A stretch of DNA of 64,000 bases from Kitasatospora sp. MMS16-BH015. GTDB taxonomy: Bacteria; Actinomycetota; Actinomycetes; Streptomycetales; Streptomycetaceae. Below, one piece after another: positions 40,907 through 49,970 of this stretch (position 1 is its first letter; the number at the start of each line of letters is the position of its first letter). A program made the position numbers and the translations under genes. The stretch spans positions 8,509,001 to 8,573,000 of the forward strand of contig NZ_CP025394.1 of the NCBI RefSeq assembly GCF_002943525.1, in the 5' to 3' direction. A model generated the notes under the pieces. It was given only the letters and a program-made list of their open reading frames with translations. It was not told the DNA's origin and did no database searches.

Positions 40907-43636
40907 TCAGAGGAAACGCCAGAGGTGGTCGGAGGTGCCGTTGTCGTCCCACAGGACGATCTGGGCGCCCTGGGAGGTGGCGGCTCCGGAGACGCCGAGG
41001 ACGCGGCCGCTGACGGCGGACTGGATGCGGAAGGTGTCTCCGCCGCCGTGGCGCAGGCGCCACCGGTGGTCCGCGGTGCCGTCGTCCGCCCACTGGACGA
41101 TCCGGGTGCCGTTGGCCGTGCCGCCGCCCTCGGCGGCGAGGACCTTGCCGCTGTTGGAGTTCCTGAGCCGCAGGTACCCTCCGGCCTCGGCCGTCGCGGT
41201 CCACAGGTGGTCCGCGGTGCCGTTGTCGGCCCACTGGATCACCTGGGCCCCGTCGGCGGTGGACATGGTCAGCACGCCGAGCAGCAGCCCGCTGCCCACG
41301 TTCTGGATGCGCCGGGTGCCGCTCGGGACGAACCACCACCGGCTGGTCGGCGCACTGGTCTCCGGGGCCTGCACGGCGAAGGCGCCCTGGGCGGTGGAGC
41401 CGCCGGCGATGCCCAGGAGTTTGCCGCTGTTGACGTTCTGCAGTCCGTGCGAGCCGTCGGCTGCCTCGACCACCGTCCACCGGTGGTCGGCGGTGCCGTT
41501 GTCGGCCCACTGGAGCACGGTGGCGCCGTCGGCGGTGGACATGCCCTGCACGCCCAGGACCTTGCCGCTGTTGCCGTTGCGCAGGCGCAGCGCGGTGCCG
41601 TCGACCACCAGCCCCCAGTCGTGGTCGGCCGTGCCGCTGTCGCCCCACTGGAGGGCGGGCCCGCCGTCCGCGGTGGACATGTTCTGGACGCCGAGCACGA
41701 GCCCGCTGCCTGCGTTGAGCAGGCGGAATCCGGTCGTGCCCTTGGTGTTCCAGTAGACGGAGTAGTTGAAGCCCTGCGCGTCGTGGAACGGGCCGAGGTT
41801 GACGGACGATCCGTTGGCGGTCGCGGTGAAGGCGAGGCCGGTGGTGCCGGTGCGGGTGACCGACGCCGGGTCGAGGACCGGGAGCGAGGACAGGGCGGTG
41901 GTGCCGTAGTTGCCGCAGAGGACGACCGGGCCGTAGGTGACCGCGGCGACGTCCGGGTTGTCGTTGGCGGCCCGGAGCGTGATGCGCATGGGCAGTTTGA
42001 CGGTCACCGTGTCGCCGGAGGCCCAGGCACGGGTGAGGGTGGCGTAACTGCCGGGCGTGGTGGCGATGTTCTGCACCGCGCCGTTGACGCTCACCGTGGC
42101 GCCGGAGGTCCAGGCCGGGATGCGGATGCGCATCGACCAGGTGTCGCCCGCGCTGCCGGTGACGGTCAGCGTGGTGGTGTCCTCGGCGGGGTACGCGGTG
42201 GTCTGGGTGACCGTCAGGCCGCGCTCGGCCCAGGTGAGGACGGTGGGTACGAAGAGGTTCACGATCAGGGTGGTGCCGTCGCGGAAGTAGACCGAGTCCG
42301 CCAGCTTGGTGTTGGACTCCATGCCGGTGCCCTGGCAGCACCAGAAGCTGTCGTAGTCGGTGCTCCAGGTGCCGCCGCCCCAGGCCGGTCCCACGCCCCG
42401 CCGGCCGCCGGCCTTCAGCGGGGTGAAGTAGGTGACGTGCCCGTGCGGGTCGGCCGGGTTCTGCGCGCCGACCACGTGGTTGAGCTGGGCGCGCTCGTAG
42501 AAGTCGAAGTACGCGGCGTTGGTGGGGTCCAACTGCCAGAGCTCGCGCGTGAGTTTGAGCATGTTGTACGAGTTGCAGAGCTCGCAGTTGTCGTTGGTCA
42601 GCTGGGAGGCGATCGCGTCGGGGGCGCGGAAGTGCTCGGCCTGGCTGTTGCCGCCGATGGCGTAGCTGTGCCTGCCGGTGGTGATCGTCCAGGCGTTGGC
42701 GGCGATGTCGTGGTAGCGGGTCGTCCCGGTGGCCCGGTACTCCCGGACGGCGCCGATCCACTTGGGCACCTGGGTATTGGCGTGCAGGCCGTTCAGCTGG
42801 TCCTGGCCGGCGGCCAGCGGGTCGAACACCGCGGCGTGGTCGAAGCGTTGGGCCACGGTCAGCCACCGGGCGTCCCCGGTCTGCAGGTGGAGGTCGGCCA
42901 GGACCTCGTTCATGCCGCCGAACTCGGTGCCCAGGACCGCTTGCTGCTGGCTCTGGGTGAGCCGGCCGGTCCGCTGGTCGACCCAGCCGGCCAGGGCCAG
43001 CAGGACGTCGCGGGCCTGGGTGCTGCCCAGGAGGCGCCACACGTCCAGCAGGCCGGCCATGGTCTTGTGGACGCAGTAGTAGGGGACGTTGCCGTTCTTG
43101 AGCGAGCCGGACTCGAGCTGGGCGAAGTCGGACTCCGGGAAGCCCGAGAGGTACCCGGGGGAGAACCCGGGGACGGCGTTGTTGGCCTGGCACTTGGCCA
43201 GCTCCGCCACCAGGTAGACGGCCTTGTCACGGCAGACGGTGTCGCCCGTTGCGGCGTAGGCCTGCGCCCAGGCGCTGAGGAAGTGCCCCTGCACGTGGGT
43301 GCGGAACGGGAACGACGGGGCGTCCCAACCGCCGGTCGCGGTGGCGGCGTTGGTGGAGAGGCGGTGGTTCGCGCGGAAGTTGTACAGCAGACGGTCCGCG
43401 TCGACGAAGCGCAGGTACGCCACGGTGCGGTCCTGGTTGTCGCGCAGTCGGCCGGCGGTGAGCCGGACCTGGCCGAGATCGAACGGCTGGGTCGATGAGC
43501 CGACGGCTCCGACCGCTCCGGCGGCACCGACTGCTTCGGCGGCCGCCGGAGCTAGGCCGATTCCGACGGCGGGTGCGAGGGCGAGCACGCCGGTCGCCTT
43601 GAGCAGACCGCGGCGGTTCAGGGCAGGGGAGGGCAT
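40907..43636 (-). CDS. Secreted GH127-type beta-L-arabinofuranosidase with two ricin-type lectin modules
   Basis: 909 residues from ATG 43636 (GGAAGGACC upstream). A twin-arginine signal (LNRRGLLKATGVLALA) leads to a DUF1680/GH127 (alpha/alpha)6 domain (about 48-640). The zinc-cysteine active site is recognisable in NDNCELCNSYNMLK (Glu and Cys) and FWCCQGTGMES (nucleophile Cys). Six or seven ricin-like repeats follow in two trefoils (about 650-909) of the form LGVxxMSTADGAxVxQWxDNGTADHxW. GH127 enzymes remove beta-L-arabinofuranosyl residues, as found in plant glycoproteins; in this island it could act on arabinan or arabinoxylan side chains. A perfect lac-like operator lies 42 bp upstream. 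Confidence 0.88.
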   Translation of the reverse strand: MPSPALNRRGLLKATGVLALAPAVGIGLAPAAAEAVGAAGAVGAVGSSTQPFDLGQVRLTAGRLRDNQDRTVAYLRFVDADRLLYNFRANHRLSTNAATATGGWDAPSFPFRTHVQGHFLSAWAQAYAATGDTVCRDKAVYLVAELAKCQANNAVPGFSPGYLSGFPESDFAQLESGSLKNGNVPYYCVHKTMAGLLDVWRLLGSTQARDVLLALAGWVDQRTGRLTQSQQQAVLGTEFGGMNEVLADLHLQTGDARWLTVAQRFDHAAVFDPLAAGQDQLNGLHANTQVPKWIGAVREYRATGTTRYHDIAANAWTITTGRHSYAIGGNSQAEHFRAPDAIASQLTNDNCELCNSYNMLKLTRELWQLDPTNAAYFDFYERAQLNHVVGAQNPADPHGHVTYFTPLKAGGRRGVGPAWGGGTWSTDYDSFWCCQGTGMESNTKLADSVYFRDGTTLIVNLFVPTVLTWAERGLTVTQTTAYPAEDTTTLTVTGSAGDTWSMRIRIPAWTSGATVSVNGAVQNIATTPGSYATLTRAWASGDTVTVKLPMRITLRAANDNPDVAAVTYGPVVLCGNYGTTALSSLPVLDPASVTRTGTTGLAFTATANGSSVNLGPFHDAQGFNYSVYWNTKGTTGFRLLNAGSGLVLGVQNMSTADGGPALQWGDSGTADHDWGLVVDGTALRLRNGNSGKVLGVQGMSTADGATVLQWADNGTADHRWTVVEAADGSHGLQNVNSGKLLGIAGGSTAQGAFAVQAPETSAPTSRWWFVPSGTRRIQNVGSGLLLGVLTMSTADGAQVIQWADNGTADHLWTATAEAGGYLRLRNSNSGKVLAAEGGGTANGTRIVQWADDGTADHRWRLRHGGGDTFRIQSAVSGRVLGVSGAATSQGAQIVLWDDNGTSDHLWRFL

Positions 43637-43678
43637 CGCGGGATCTGGTCCTTCCGGGTGGGGGAGGAATCACAGCCG

Positions 43679-43692
43679 TGTTAGCGCTAACA
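43679..43692. promoter_or_regulatory. Lac-like operator TGTTAGCGCTAACA before GH127
   Basis: A perfect 14-bp palindrome 42 bp upstream of the GH127 start. Confidence 0.8.
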
Positions 43693-43951
43693 AGACTGGT
43701 CGGACGAATGCGAGCCGACGGGTGGGTGGTGATGCCACGTTTATAGCCCCGGCATCCGAACCCCGTCCAGAGGGACGGCGGGGTGACGGAACAACAGGGC
43801 GGCGCTGCCGGTGCGGTCGGCGCGACGGGTGCGCGGGCGACTCCGCGAAAGTCGGTGCAGGCGTCTTGACGTGCCAGGTCTGCCAGGTATTGACTCCGCT
43901 CACACCCGGAAGCTCGACCTCCCCGCAGGAGGCGCCGCCCTCGAGGCGGAT

Positions 43952-43965
43952 TGTTAACGCTAACA
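43952..43965. promoter_or_regulatory. Lac-like operator TGTTAACGCTAACA before GH62 copy 2
   Basis: One change (G to A) from the perfect palindrome, 45 bp upstream of the GH62 start. Confidence 0.75.
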
Positions 43966-44010
43966 TCGCCGACCCCGGGTGACCACCCACCCCATCCCGA
44001 GGAGATCCTC

Positions 44011-45444
44011 ATGCTCGAACGACGTCTCGGCCGCAGGCCGCTGTCCGTGGTGCTCACCGCCGCGGCCGCGGCGGCGGTGGCAGTCGCGCCGATGCTCGTC
44101 GCCGCCCCGGCGCAGGCCGCCAGCACCGGCGCCCTGCGCGGCACGGGTTCGGGCCGGTGTCTCGACGTGCCCAACGCCGCTCAGACCGACGGCACCTTCC
44201 TGCAGATCTGGGACTGCTCGGGCGGGACCAACCAGCAGTGGACCGCGACGGACAGCGGCCAGCTGACCGTCTACGGCAACAAGTGCCTGGACGTCCCGGG
44301 CCATGCCACCACGGCCGGGACCAAGGTGGAGATCTGGTCCTGCACCGGCGGCGCCAACCAGCAGTGGAAGGTGAACGCCGACGGCACGGTCACCGGCGTG
44401 GAGTCCGGGCTCTGCCTGGACGTATCGGGCGCCGGCACGGCCAACGGCACGGCGGTGCAGCTCTGGAACTGCACCGGCGCGTCCAACCAGAAGTGGACCG
44501 GCCTCTCCGCCGGCAGCGGCGGCTCCTGCGCGCTGCCGTCGACCTACCGGTGGAGCTCGACGGGCGCCCTGGCGCAGCCGGCCAACGGTTGGGCCGCGCT
44601 GAAGGACTTCACCGACACCGTCTACAACGGCAAGCACGTGGTCTACGCGACCTACTCGGACGGCTCGTCCTGGCACTCGATGGGGTTCTCGCCCTTCTCG
44701 AACTGGTCGGACATGGGCTCGGCCGCCCAGATCGCCATGCCCTCGTCCGCGGTCGCGCCCCAACTGTTCTACTTCGCACCCAAGAACACCTGGGTGCTGG
44801 CCTCGCTCGGGTGGGGCACCGCCTGGCCCTTCACCTACCGCACCTCCAGCGACCCGACGAACCCCAACGGCTGGTCCGCCCCGCAGGCGCTGTTCACCGG
44901 CAGTCTCCCCAGCGGCACCGGCTCCCCGATCGACCCGACCCTCATCGCCGACGACCAGAACATGTACCTGTTCTTCGCCGGCGACAACGGCAGTATCTAC
45001 AAGTCGACCATCCCGATCGGCAACTTCCCGGGCAGCTTCGGCTCCTCCTACACCACCGTCATGACCGACACCGTCAAGAACCTCTTCGAGGCCCCGCAGG
45101 TCTACAAGGTCCAGGGCCAGAACCAGTACCTCATGATCGTCGAGGCGCGCGGAGCGAGTGAGAACCGCTACTTCCGCTCCTTCACCGCCTCCAGCCTCAA
45201 CGGTCCGTGGACCGCGCAGGCCGCCACCGAGGCCAACCCCTTCGCCGGCAAGGCCAACAGCGGCGCCACCTGGACCAACGACATCAGCCATGGCGACCTC
45301 GTCCGCAACAACCCCGACCAGACCATGACCGTCGATGCCTGCAACCTGCAGATGCTCTACCAGGGCCTGTCGCCCAACGTCCCGTCAGGCACCTCGTACA
45401 TCCAGCTGCCGTACCGGCCGGGGCTGCTCACCCTGCAGCACTGA
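44011..45444 (+). CDS. Secreted GH62 alpha-L-arabinofuranosidase with N-terminal CBM13 (copy 2)
   Basis: 477 residues from ATG 44011 (GAGGAG upstream). Signal peptide to about 37, ricin-type trefoil with three QQW/QKW repeats (about 40-165), GH62 propeller (about 178-477) with KDFTDTVYNGKHVVYAT, NMYLFFAGDNGSIYK and MIVEARGASENRYFRS. It is a clear paralogue of the protein at 26891, with differences mainly in the middle of the propeller (SLGWGTAWPFTYRT). It is divergent from GH127, each gene having its own lac-like operator. It debranches arabinoxylan or arabinan outside the cell. Confidence 0.93.
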   Translation: MLERRLGRRPLSVVLTAAAAAAVAVAPMLVAAPAQAASTGALRGTGSGRCLDVPNAAQTDGTFLQIWDCSGGTNQQWTATDSGQLTVYGNKCLDVPGHATTAGTKVEIWSCTGGANQQWKVNADGTVTGVESGLCLDVSGAGTANGTAVQLWNCTGASNQKWTGLSAGSGGSCALPSTYRWSSTGALAQPANGWAALKDFTDTVYNGKHVVYATYSDGSSWHSMGFSPFSNWSDMGSAAQIAMPSSAVAPQLFYFAPKNTWVLASLGWGTAWPFTYRTSSDPTNPNGWSAPQALFTGSLPSGTGSPIDPTLIADDQNMYLFFAGDNGSIYKSTIPIGNFPGSFGSSYTTVMTDTVKNLFEAPQVYKVQGQNQYLMIVEARGASENRYFRSFTASSLNGPWTAQAATEANPFAGKANSGATWTNDISHGDLVRNNPDQTMTVDACNLQMLYQGLSPNVPSGTSYIQLPYRPGLLTLQH

Positions 45445-45494
45445 CCCACCGCCGGGAGACCGGTGAACAGGTGCCGGTGACGGGGGACACGTAC

Positions 45495-45530
45495 GCCCCG
45501 GGCGCCGAGGCTGAGCCCGGCGCCCGGGGC
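45495..45530 (+). terminator. Hairpin terminator of GH62 copy 2
   Basis: GCCCCGGGCGCCG/CGGCGCCCGGGGC, a 13-bp stem with a 10-nt loop, 50 bp past the GH62 stop. Confidence 0.7.
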
Positions 45531-45753
45531 GAGCGCGTTGCACCGGGGCAAGCCGGTCCACCCCTGCCGGGCGCCTGCCACGGCTGCGGGCGCGGAGGGC
45601 ACGGAGGACGCGGACGGTACCGACCGACTGGCGCCTTCGCCGTACGCCTTCGCCGTATGCGGACGCAGCGGCCGACCGGCGCTCGGGCGCTCGGGCGCTG
45701 CCGAGTTCGTGGCCGGTGACCGCGCGGGAGCGGTCACGCTGGGTGGCGCGGGC

Positions 45754-45802
45754 CTCGGCCCTCCGGCGTACGGAGAGGTGTTCCGTACGCCGGAGGGCCG
45801 AG
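45754..45802 (-). terminator. Long hairpin terminator of xylA
   Basis: A perfect 21-bp stem (45754-45774 with 45782-45802) and a 7-nt loop, 19 bp past the xylA stop. It is the strongest hairpin in the window. Confidence 0.85.
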
Positions 45803-45821
45803 AGGAGGAGTGGCTGACCGG

Positions 45822-46994
45822 TCAGCGGGCGCCGAGGAGGTGCTCCAGGGCGAGCTGGTCGAGCTGTTCGAAGGCCATGCCGCGGCGGGCGGCGGCTTCG
45901 ACGTCGTACTCCTCGAAGGCGGTGCGGTCGGCGAGCAGGCCGGCCAGGCCGTCCTCGGCGGTGGGGAGGGCGAGGTCGGGCAGGCGGGAGGCGGCGAGGG
46001 CGGCCTGCACCTCGGGGTCGGACCGGAAGGCGCGGGCGCGCTCGGCGAGCAGCAGGTAGTTGCGCATGCAGCCGGCGGCCGAGGCCCAGACCCCGTCGAA
46101 GTCCTCGGTGCGCGGCGGCTTGAAGTCGAAGTGCTTGGGGCCCTGGTAGCCGGCCGACTCGAGGAGGTCGACCAGCCAGAACGCCTGGCGCAGGTCGCCC
46201 GCGCCGAAGCGCAGGTCCTGGTCGTACTTGATGCCGGACTGGCCGTTGAGGTCGATGTGGAAGAGCTTGTCGTGCCAGAGCGCCTGGGCGATGCCGTGCG
46301 GGAAGTTGAGCCCGGCCATCTGCTCGTGGCCGACCTCGGGGTTGAGGCCGACCCGGTCGGGGCGCTCCAGCTCGTTGATGAAGGCGAGTGCGTGGCCGAC
46401 GGTGGGGAGCAGGATGTCGCCGCGCGGCTCGTTCGGCTTGGGCTCGATGGCGAAGCGCAGGTCGTAGCCCTGCTGCTCGACGTACTCGCCGAGCAGGTCG
46501 AAGGCCTCCTTGAGCCGGTCGAGTGCGGTGCGCACGTCCTTGGCCGCGCCGGACTCGGCGCCCTCGCGCCCGCCCCAGGCGACGTAGACCTGGGCGCCGA
46601 GCTCGGCGGCGAGGTCGATGTTGCGGATGGTCTTGCGGAGCGCGTAGCGGCGGACGTCCCGGTCGTTGGCGGTGAAGGCGCCGTCCTTGAAGACCGGGTG
46701 GGTGAACAGGTTGGTGGTGGCCATCGGGACCTTCAGCCCGGCGGCGTCCAGCGCGGTGCGGAAGCGCTTGACGGCCTGCTCACGGGTGGTGTCGGCCGCC
46801 CCGAAGGGGATCAGGTCGTCATCGTGGAAGGTCACGCCGTAGGCGCCGAGCTCGGCCAGGCGCTGCACGGCGTCGACCGCGTCGAGGGCGGGGCGGGTGG
46901 CGTCGCCGAAGGGGTCCCGCCCCTGCCAACCGACGGTCCACAGACCGAAGGTGAACTTGTCGGCCGGGGTGGGGGAGAGGGTGTCGTCGGGCAT
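45822..46994 (-). CDS. xylA: Xylose isomerase
   Basis: 390 residues from ATG 46994, the size of the class I actinobacterial enzymes. It interconverts D-xylose and D-xylulose. The sequence has KFTFGLWTVGWQGRDPFG, the catalytic His in GVTFHDDDL, FTHPVFKDGAFTANDR, the metal ligands in FAIEPKPNEPRGD and GLNPEVGHEQMAG, and the second metal site in LFHIDLNGQSGIKYDQDL. It is divergent from xylB, 122 bp away, around a shared regulatory region. Confidence 0.97.
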   Translation of the reverse strand: MPDDTLSPTPADKFTFGLWTVGWQGRDPFGDATRPALDAVDAVQRLAELGAYGVTFHDDDLIPFGAADTTREQAVKRFRTALDAAGLKVPMATTNLFTHPVFKDGAFTANDRDVRRYALRKTIRNIDLAAELGAQVYVAWGGREGAESGAAKDVRTALDRLKEAFDLLGEYVEQQGYDLRFAIEPKPNEPRGDILLPTVGHALAFINELERPDRVGLNPEVGHEQMAGLNFPHGIAQALWHDKLFHIDLNGQSGIKYDQDLRFGAGDLRQAFWLVDLLESAGYQGPKHFDFKPPRTEDFDGVWASAAGCMRNYLLLAERARAFRSDPEVQAALAASRLPDLALPTAEDGLAGLLADRTAFEEYDVEAAARRGMAFEQLDQLALEHLLGAR

Positions 46995-47065
46995 GGTGCG
47001 GCTCCGAATCGGTCCGAGGGGCGTCTGCGTGGCGGATGAGCGCAAACATGGTTTGTAATGGCGAA

Positions 47066-47079
47066 CAACAAATTAGTAT
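47066..47079. promoter_or_regulatory. Probable XylR (ROK) operator between xylA and xylB
   Basis: CAACAAATTAGTAT repeats the element at 32646. GTTTGT at 47050-47055 pairs with ACAAA at 47067-47072 as an imperfect inverted repeat, giving the AT-rich operator expected for a ROK xylose repressor in this otherwise GC-rich DNA. Confidence 0.6.
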
Positions 47080-47116
47080 GCCGGAACGCCAGAAGGAACC
47101 CCATGGGAGGCAACAC

Positions 47117-48541
47117 ATGCCGGAGCAACGCGTCGTGATCGGCGTGGACAGCTCGACGCAGTCCACCAAGGCCCTCGCCGTCGACCTCGACACCGGCGCC
47201 GTGCTGGGCCGGGGCCGGGCCCCGCACACCGTCAGCGGTGGCGCCGGCCGGGAGAGCGACCCCGGGCAGTGGTGGGCCGCGTTCGGGCAGGCCGTGGCCG
47301 CCACCGGCTGGGCCGACCGCGCCGCCGCCGTCTCGATCGGCGGCCAGCAGCACGGGCTGGTCACGCTCGACGCCGCCGGTGCGCCGGTGCGCCCCGCCCT
47401 GCTGTGGAACGACGTCCGGTCCGCCCCGCAGGCCGCCGAGCTGCGGGCCGAGTTCGGCGCCGAGGAGCTGGCCCGGCGCACCGGCAGCGTCCCGACCGCC
47501 GCCTTCACCGCCGCCAAGTGGGCCTGGCTGCGCGCCAACGAGCCCGCCGCGGCCGAGCGGACCGCCGCTGTCCGGCTCCCGCACGACTTCCTGACCGAGC
47601 GGCTGACAGGCGAGGCCGTCACCGACCGGGGCGACGCCTCCGGCACGGGCTGGTGGGGCCCGGCGGGCTACGACCACGCCGTCCTCGACCGGATCGGGCT
47701 CGACCCGGCCGTGCTGCCGCAGGTGCTCGCGCCCGGCGCGCGGGCCGGGACGGTCCGGGAGGGGCTGCCGCTGCGCGCGGGCGCCCTGGTGGCCACCGGC
47801 ACCGGCGACAACATGGCCGCCGCCCTGGGCCTCGGCCTGCTCCCCGGGCAGCCGGTGCTCAGCCTCGGCACCTCCGGCACGGTCTACGCCGTCGGCCGCA
47901 CCCGGCCCACCGACCCGAGCGGCACCGTGGCCGGCTTCGCCGACGCGCTCGGCGACTGGCTCCCGCTGGCCTGCACGCTCAACTGCACCCTGGCGGTGGA
48001 CCGTTTCGCCGCCCTCCTCGGCCGCGACCGGGAGGAGGTCGAGGCCGGCGGCAGCGCCGTGGTCCTGCCCTACCTGGACGGCGAGCGCACCCCGGACCGG
48101 CCGGCCGCCTCCGGTCTGGTGCACGGCCTGCGCCAGGACACCACCCCCGGCCAAGTCCTCCAAGCGGCCTACGACGGCGCCGCCCACGCCCTGCTCGCCG
48201 CGCTGGACGGTGTGCTGCGCGCGGGCGGCGCGGACCCGGCGGGCGAGGAGCCGCTGCTGCTGATCGGTGGCGGCGCCCGGGGCCGGGCCTGGCAGCAGAC
48301 CGTCCTGCGGCTCTCGGGCCGGGCCGTCCAGGTGCCCGAGGCGGAGGAGTTGGTGGCCCTCGGCGCCGCCGCCCAGGCCGCCGCGCTGCTCACCGGTGAG
48401 CCGGCCGACACGGTCGCGCGCCGCTGGCGGACGGCGGAGGGGCCGGTGCTCGAGGCGGTGAAGCGGGACGAGGAGGCGCTGGAGCGGATCGGGGATACGC
48501 TGCGTCGGGCCGGGGCCTTGCAGGGAGACCCCGAGCAGTAG
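47117..48541 (+). CDS. xylB: Xylulokinase
   Basis: 474 residues from ATG 47117 (GGGAGG upstream). It phosphorylates D-xylulose to xylulose-5-phosphate. FGGY kinase with the phosphate loop VIGVDSSTQSTKAL, substrate-binding IGGQQHGLV and LLWNDVRS, the catalytic Asp in TGTGDNMAAALGLG, the serine/threonine loop SLGTSGTVYAV, and LLLIGGGARGRAWQQ. It is followed after 12 bp by the ROK repressor, the classical xylB-xylR neighbourhood. Confidence 0.95.
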   Translation: MPEQRVVIGVDSSTQSTKALAVDLDTGAVLGRGRAPHTVSGGAGRESDPGQWWAAFGQAVAATGWADRAAAVSIGGQQHGLVTLDAAGAPVRPALLWNDVRSAPQAAELRAEFGAEELARRTGSVPTAAFTAAKWAWLRANEPAAAERTAAVRLPHDFLTERLTGEAVTDRGDASGTGWWGPAGYDHAVLDRIGLDPAVLPQVLAPGARAGTVREGLPLRAGALVATGTGDNMAAALGLGLLPGQPVLSLGTSGTVYAVGRTRPTDPSGTVAGFADALGDWLPLACTLNCTLAVDRFAALLGRDREEVEAGGSAVVLPYLDGERTPDRPAASGLVHGLRQDTTPGQVLQAAYDGAAHALLAALDGVLRAGGADPAGEEPLLLIGGGARGRAWQQTVLRLSGRAVQVPEAEELVALGAAAQAAALLTGEPADTVARRWRTAEGPVLEAVKRDEEALERIGDTLRRAGALQGDPEQ

Positions 48542-48553
48542 CGGACAGGGGTA

Positions 48554-49756
48554 GTGGTGGGCAGCAGCGGTGCGACGGGCGGGCCGGCCTCGCAGCAGGA
48601 CATGCGGCGGCAGAACCTCGCGGTCGTGCTCGGCGCGGTGGCCCGGCACGCCCCGCTGTCGCGGGCGGACGTGGCCGGGCGGGTCGGGCTCACCAGGGCG
48701 GCCGTCTCCTCGCTGGTGGACGAGCTGATCGCCCGTGGGGCGCTGACCGAGGCGGCGGCCACGGCCACCGGGCGGGTGGGGCGGCCCGGGCGTGCGCTGG
48801 CGGTGAGCGGGCACGGGCCGGCCGGGCTCGGGCTGGAGATCGGGGTCACGCACCTCGGTGCGTGCGTGGTGGACCTGCGCGGTGAGCCCCGGGTCTGGCT
48901 CCGGGTGGAGCAGGCCAACGCGGGCCGCCCCGCCGGGCAGGTGCTCGCCGAGGCCGCCGCGCTGGCCGCCGAGGCGCAGGCCGAGGCCGAGGCGCTCGGC
49001 CTGCGGATCGAGGGCCGGGTGCTGGCCGTGCCCGGGGTGGTGCCCAACGGGGTGGGCGGGCTGGTGGAGCGTGCGCCCAACCTCGGCTGGCGCGGCGTCA
49101 GGATCGCCGAGCACTGGCCCGACCCGGCCGCCGCTCCCGAACCGGAGAACGAGGCCAATCTCGGCGCGCTGGCCGAGTTCTGGCACGCCGAACCGGTGGA
49201 GACCTTCGTGCACGTCTCCGCCGAGGCCGGCATCGGCGCCGCCCTGGTGATCGAAGGGCGGCTGTTCCGGGGTGCCCGGGGCTTCGCCGGTGAGCTCGGG
49301 CACGTCCCCGTCCACCCGGACGGCCCCGACTGCGCCTGCGGGGCCCGGGGCTGCCTGGAGCAGTACGCGGGCGAGCAGGCCGTGCTGCGCGAGGCCGGCC
49401 TGGCGCAGCACGGTACGGGCGACCCGGTCGCGCTGCTGGCCGAGCGGGCGGGCGCCGGGCACGAGCCCACCCTGCGGGCCCTGGCACGCGCGGGCCACGC
49501 GCTCGGCCTCGCCCTCGCCTCCGCCGTGGAGCTGATCGACCCGGACGGCCTCGTGCTCGGCGGCGCCTACGCCGAACTCGCCGACTGGCTGCTGCCGTCC
49601 GTCCGCGCCGAACTGGCCGCCCGGGTCACCGTCCGGCCCTGGGCCCCGGAGGCGCTGCGCCCGTCCGAGCTCGGCCGGCGCGGCCCGCTGCTCGGCGCGG
49701 CACTGACCACGGTGCGGCGGATCATCGCCGACCCCACCCTGCTGGCCGCCGACTGA
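48554..49756 (+). CDS. xylR: ROK-family repressor, XylR-like
   Basis: 400 residues from GTG 48554 (GTG 48557 also possible). Residues about 15-75 form a winged helix (MRRQNLAVVLGAVARHAPLSRADVAGRVGLTRAAVSSLV). The ROK sugar-kinase-like fold follows, with VHVSAEAGIGAALVIEGRLF and the zinc site GHVPVHPDGPDCACGARGCLEQY (Cys in CACGARGC, His in GHV). It probably represses xylAB and the alditol oxidase gene through the AACAAATTAGT element, with xylose as inducer; this is inferred from position and motif sharing. Confidence 0.85.
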   Translation: MVGSSGATGGPASQQDMRRQNLAVVLGAVARHAPLSRADVAGRVGLTRAAVSSLVDELIARGALTEAAATATGRVGRPGRALAVSGHGPAGLGLEIGVTHLGACVVDLRGEPRVWLRVEQANAGRPAGQVLAEAAALAAEAQAEAEALGLRIEGRVLAVPGVVPNGVGGLVERAPNLGWRGVRIAEHWPDPAAAPEPENEANLGALAEFWHAEPVETFVHVSAEAGIGAALVIEGRLFRGARGFAGELGHVPVHPDGPDCACGARGCLEQYAGEQAVLREAGLAQHGTGDPVALLAERAGAGHEPTLRALARAGHALGLALASAVELIDPDGLVLGGAYAELADWLLPSVRAELAARVTVRPWAPEALRPSELGRRGPLLGAALTTVRRIIADPTLLAAD

Positions 49757-49970
49757 CCGTCAGCGGGGCGAGGTCGGTGCGACCGCGCTGTCGCCGACGG
49801 TGCGTCAGGCCGGTCGTGGTCGAGGACCAGCATCCCGGGGAGCCATGGGATGAATGCAGTGGAGATGGGCGCCGCCGTTCCGGGTGTTTGTGAAGACAGG
49901 GACCAAATCCCTTGTGAAGGCTACCGGTTCGCCTGTGGGGTGTGGTTGGCTTTGCCGGGTGATCCCATGT

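Larger units (their letters stand above)
43637..44010. other. Divergent promoter region between GH127 and GH62 copy 2
   Basis: 374 bp, no gene. It contains one lac-like operator near each gene, 273 bp apart centre to centre, and a TTGACG at 43866 reading toward GH62. Confidence 0.6.
45445..45821. other. Gap between convergent GH62 and xylA
   Basis: 377 bp with two terminator hairpins (45495-45530 and 45754-45802). The middle is GC-rich with no convincing frame on either strand. Confidence 0.6.

Noticed and set aside
47035..47048. GATGAGCGCAAACA as another lac-like operator in the xylA/xylB region
   Set aside because: Three mismatches to the consensus and no symmetry; the AACAAATTAGT element explains this region better.
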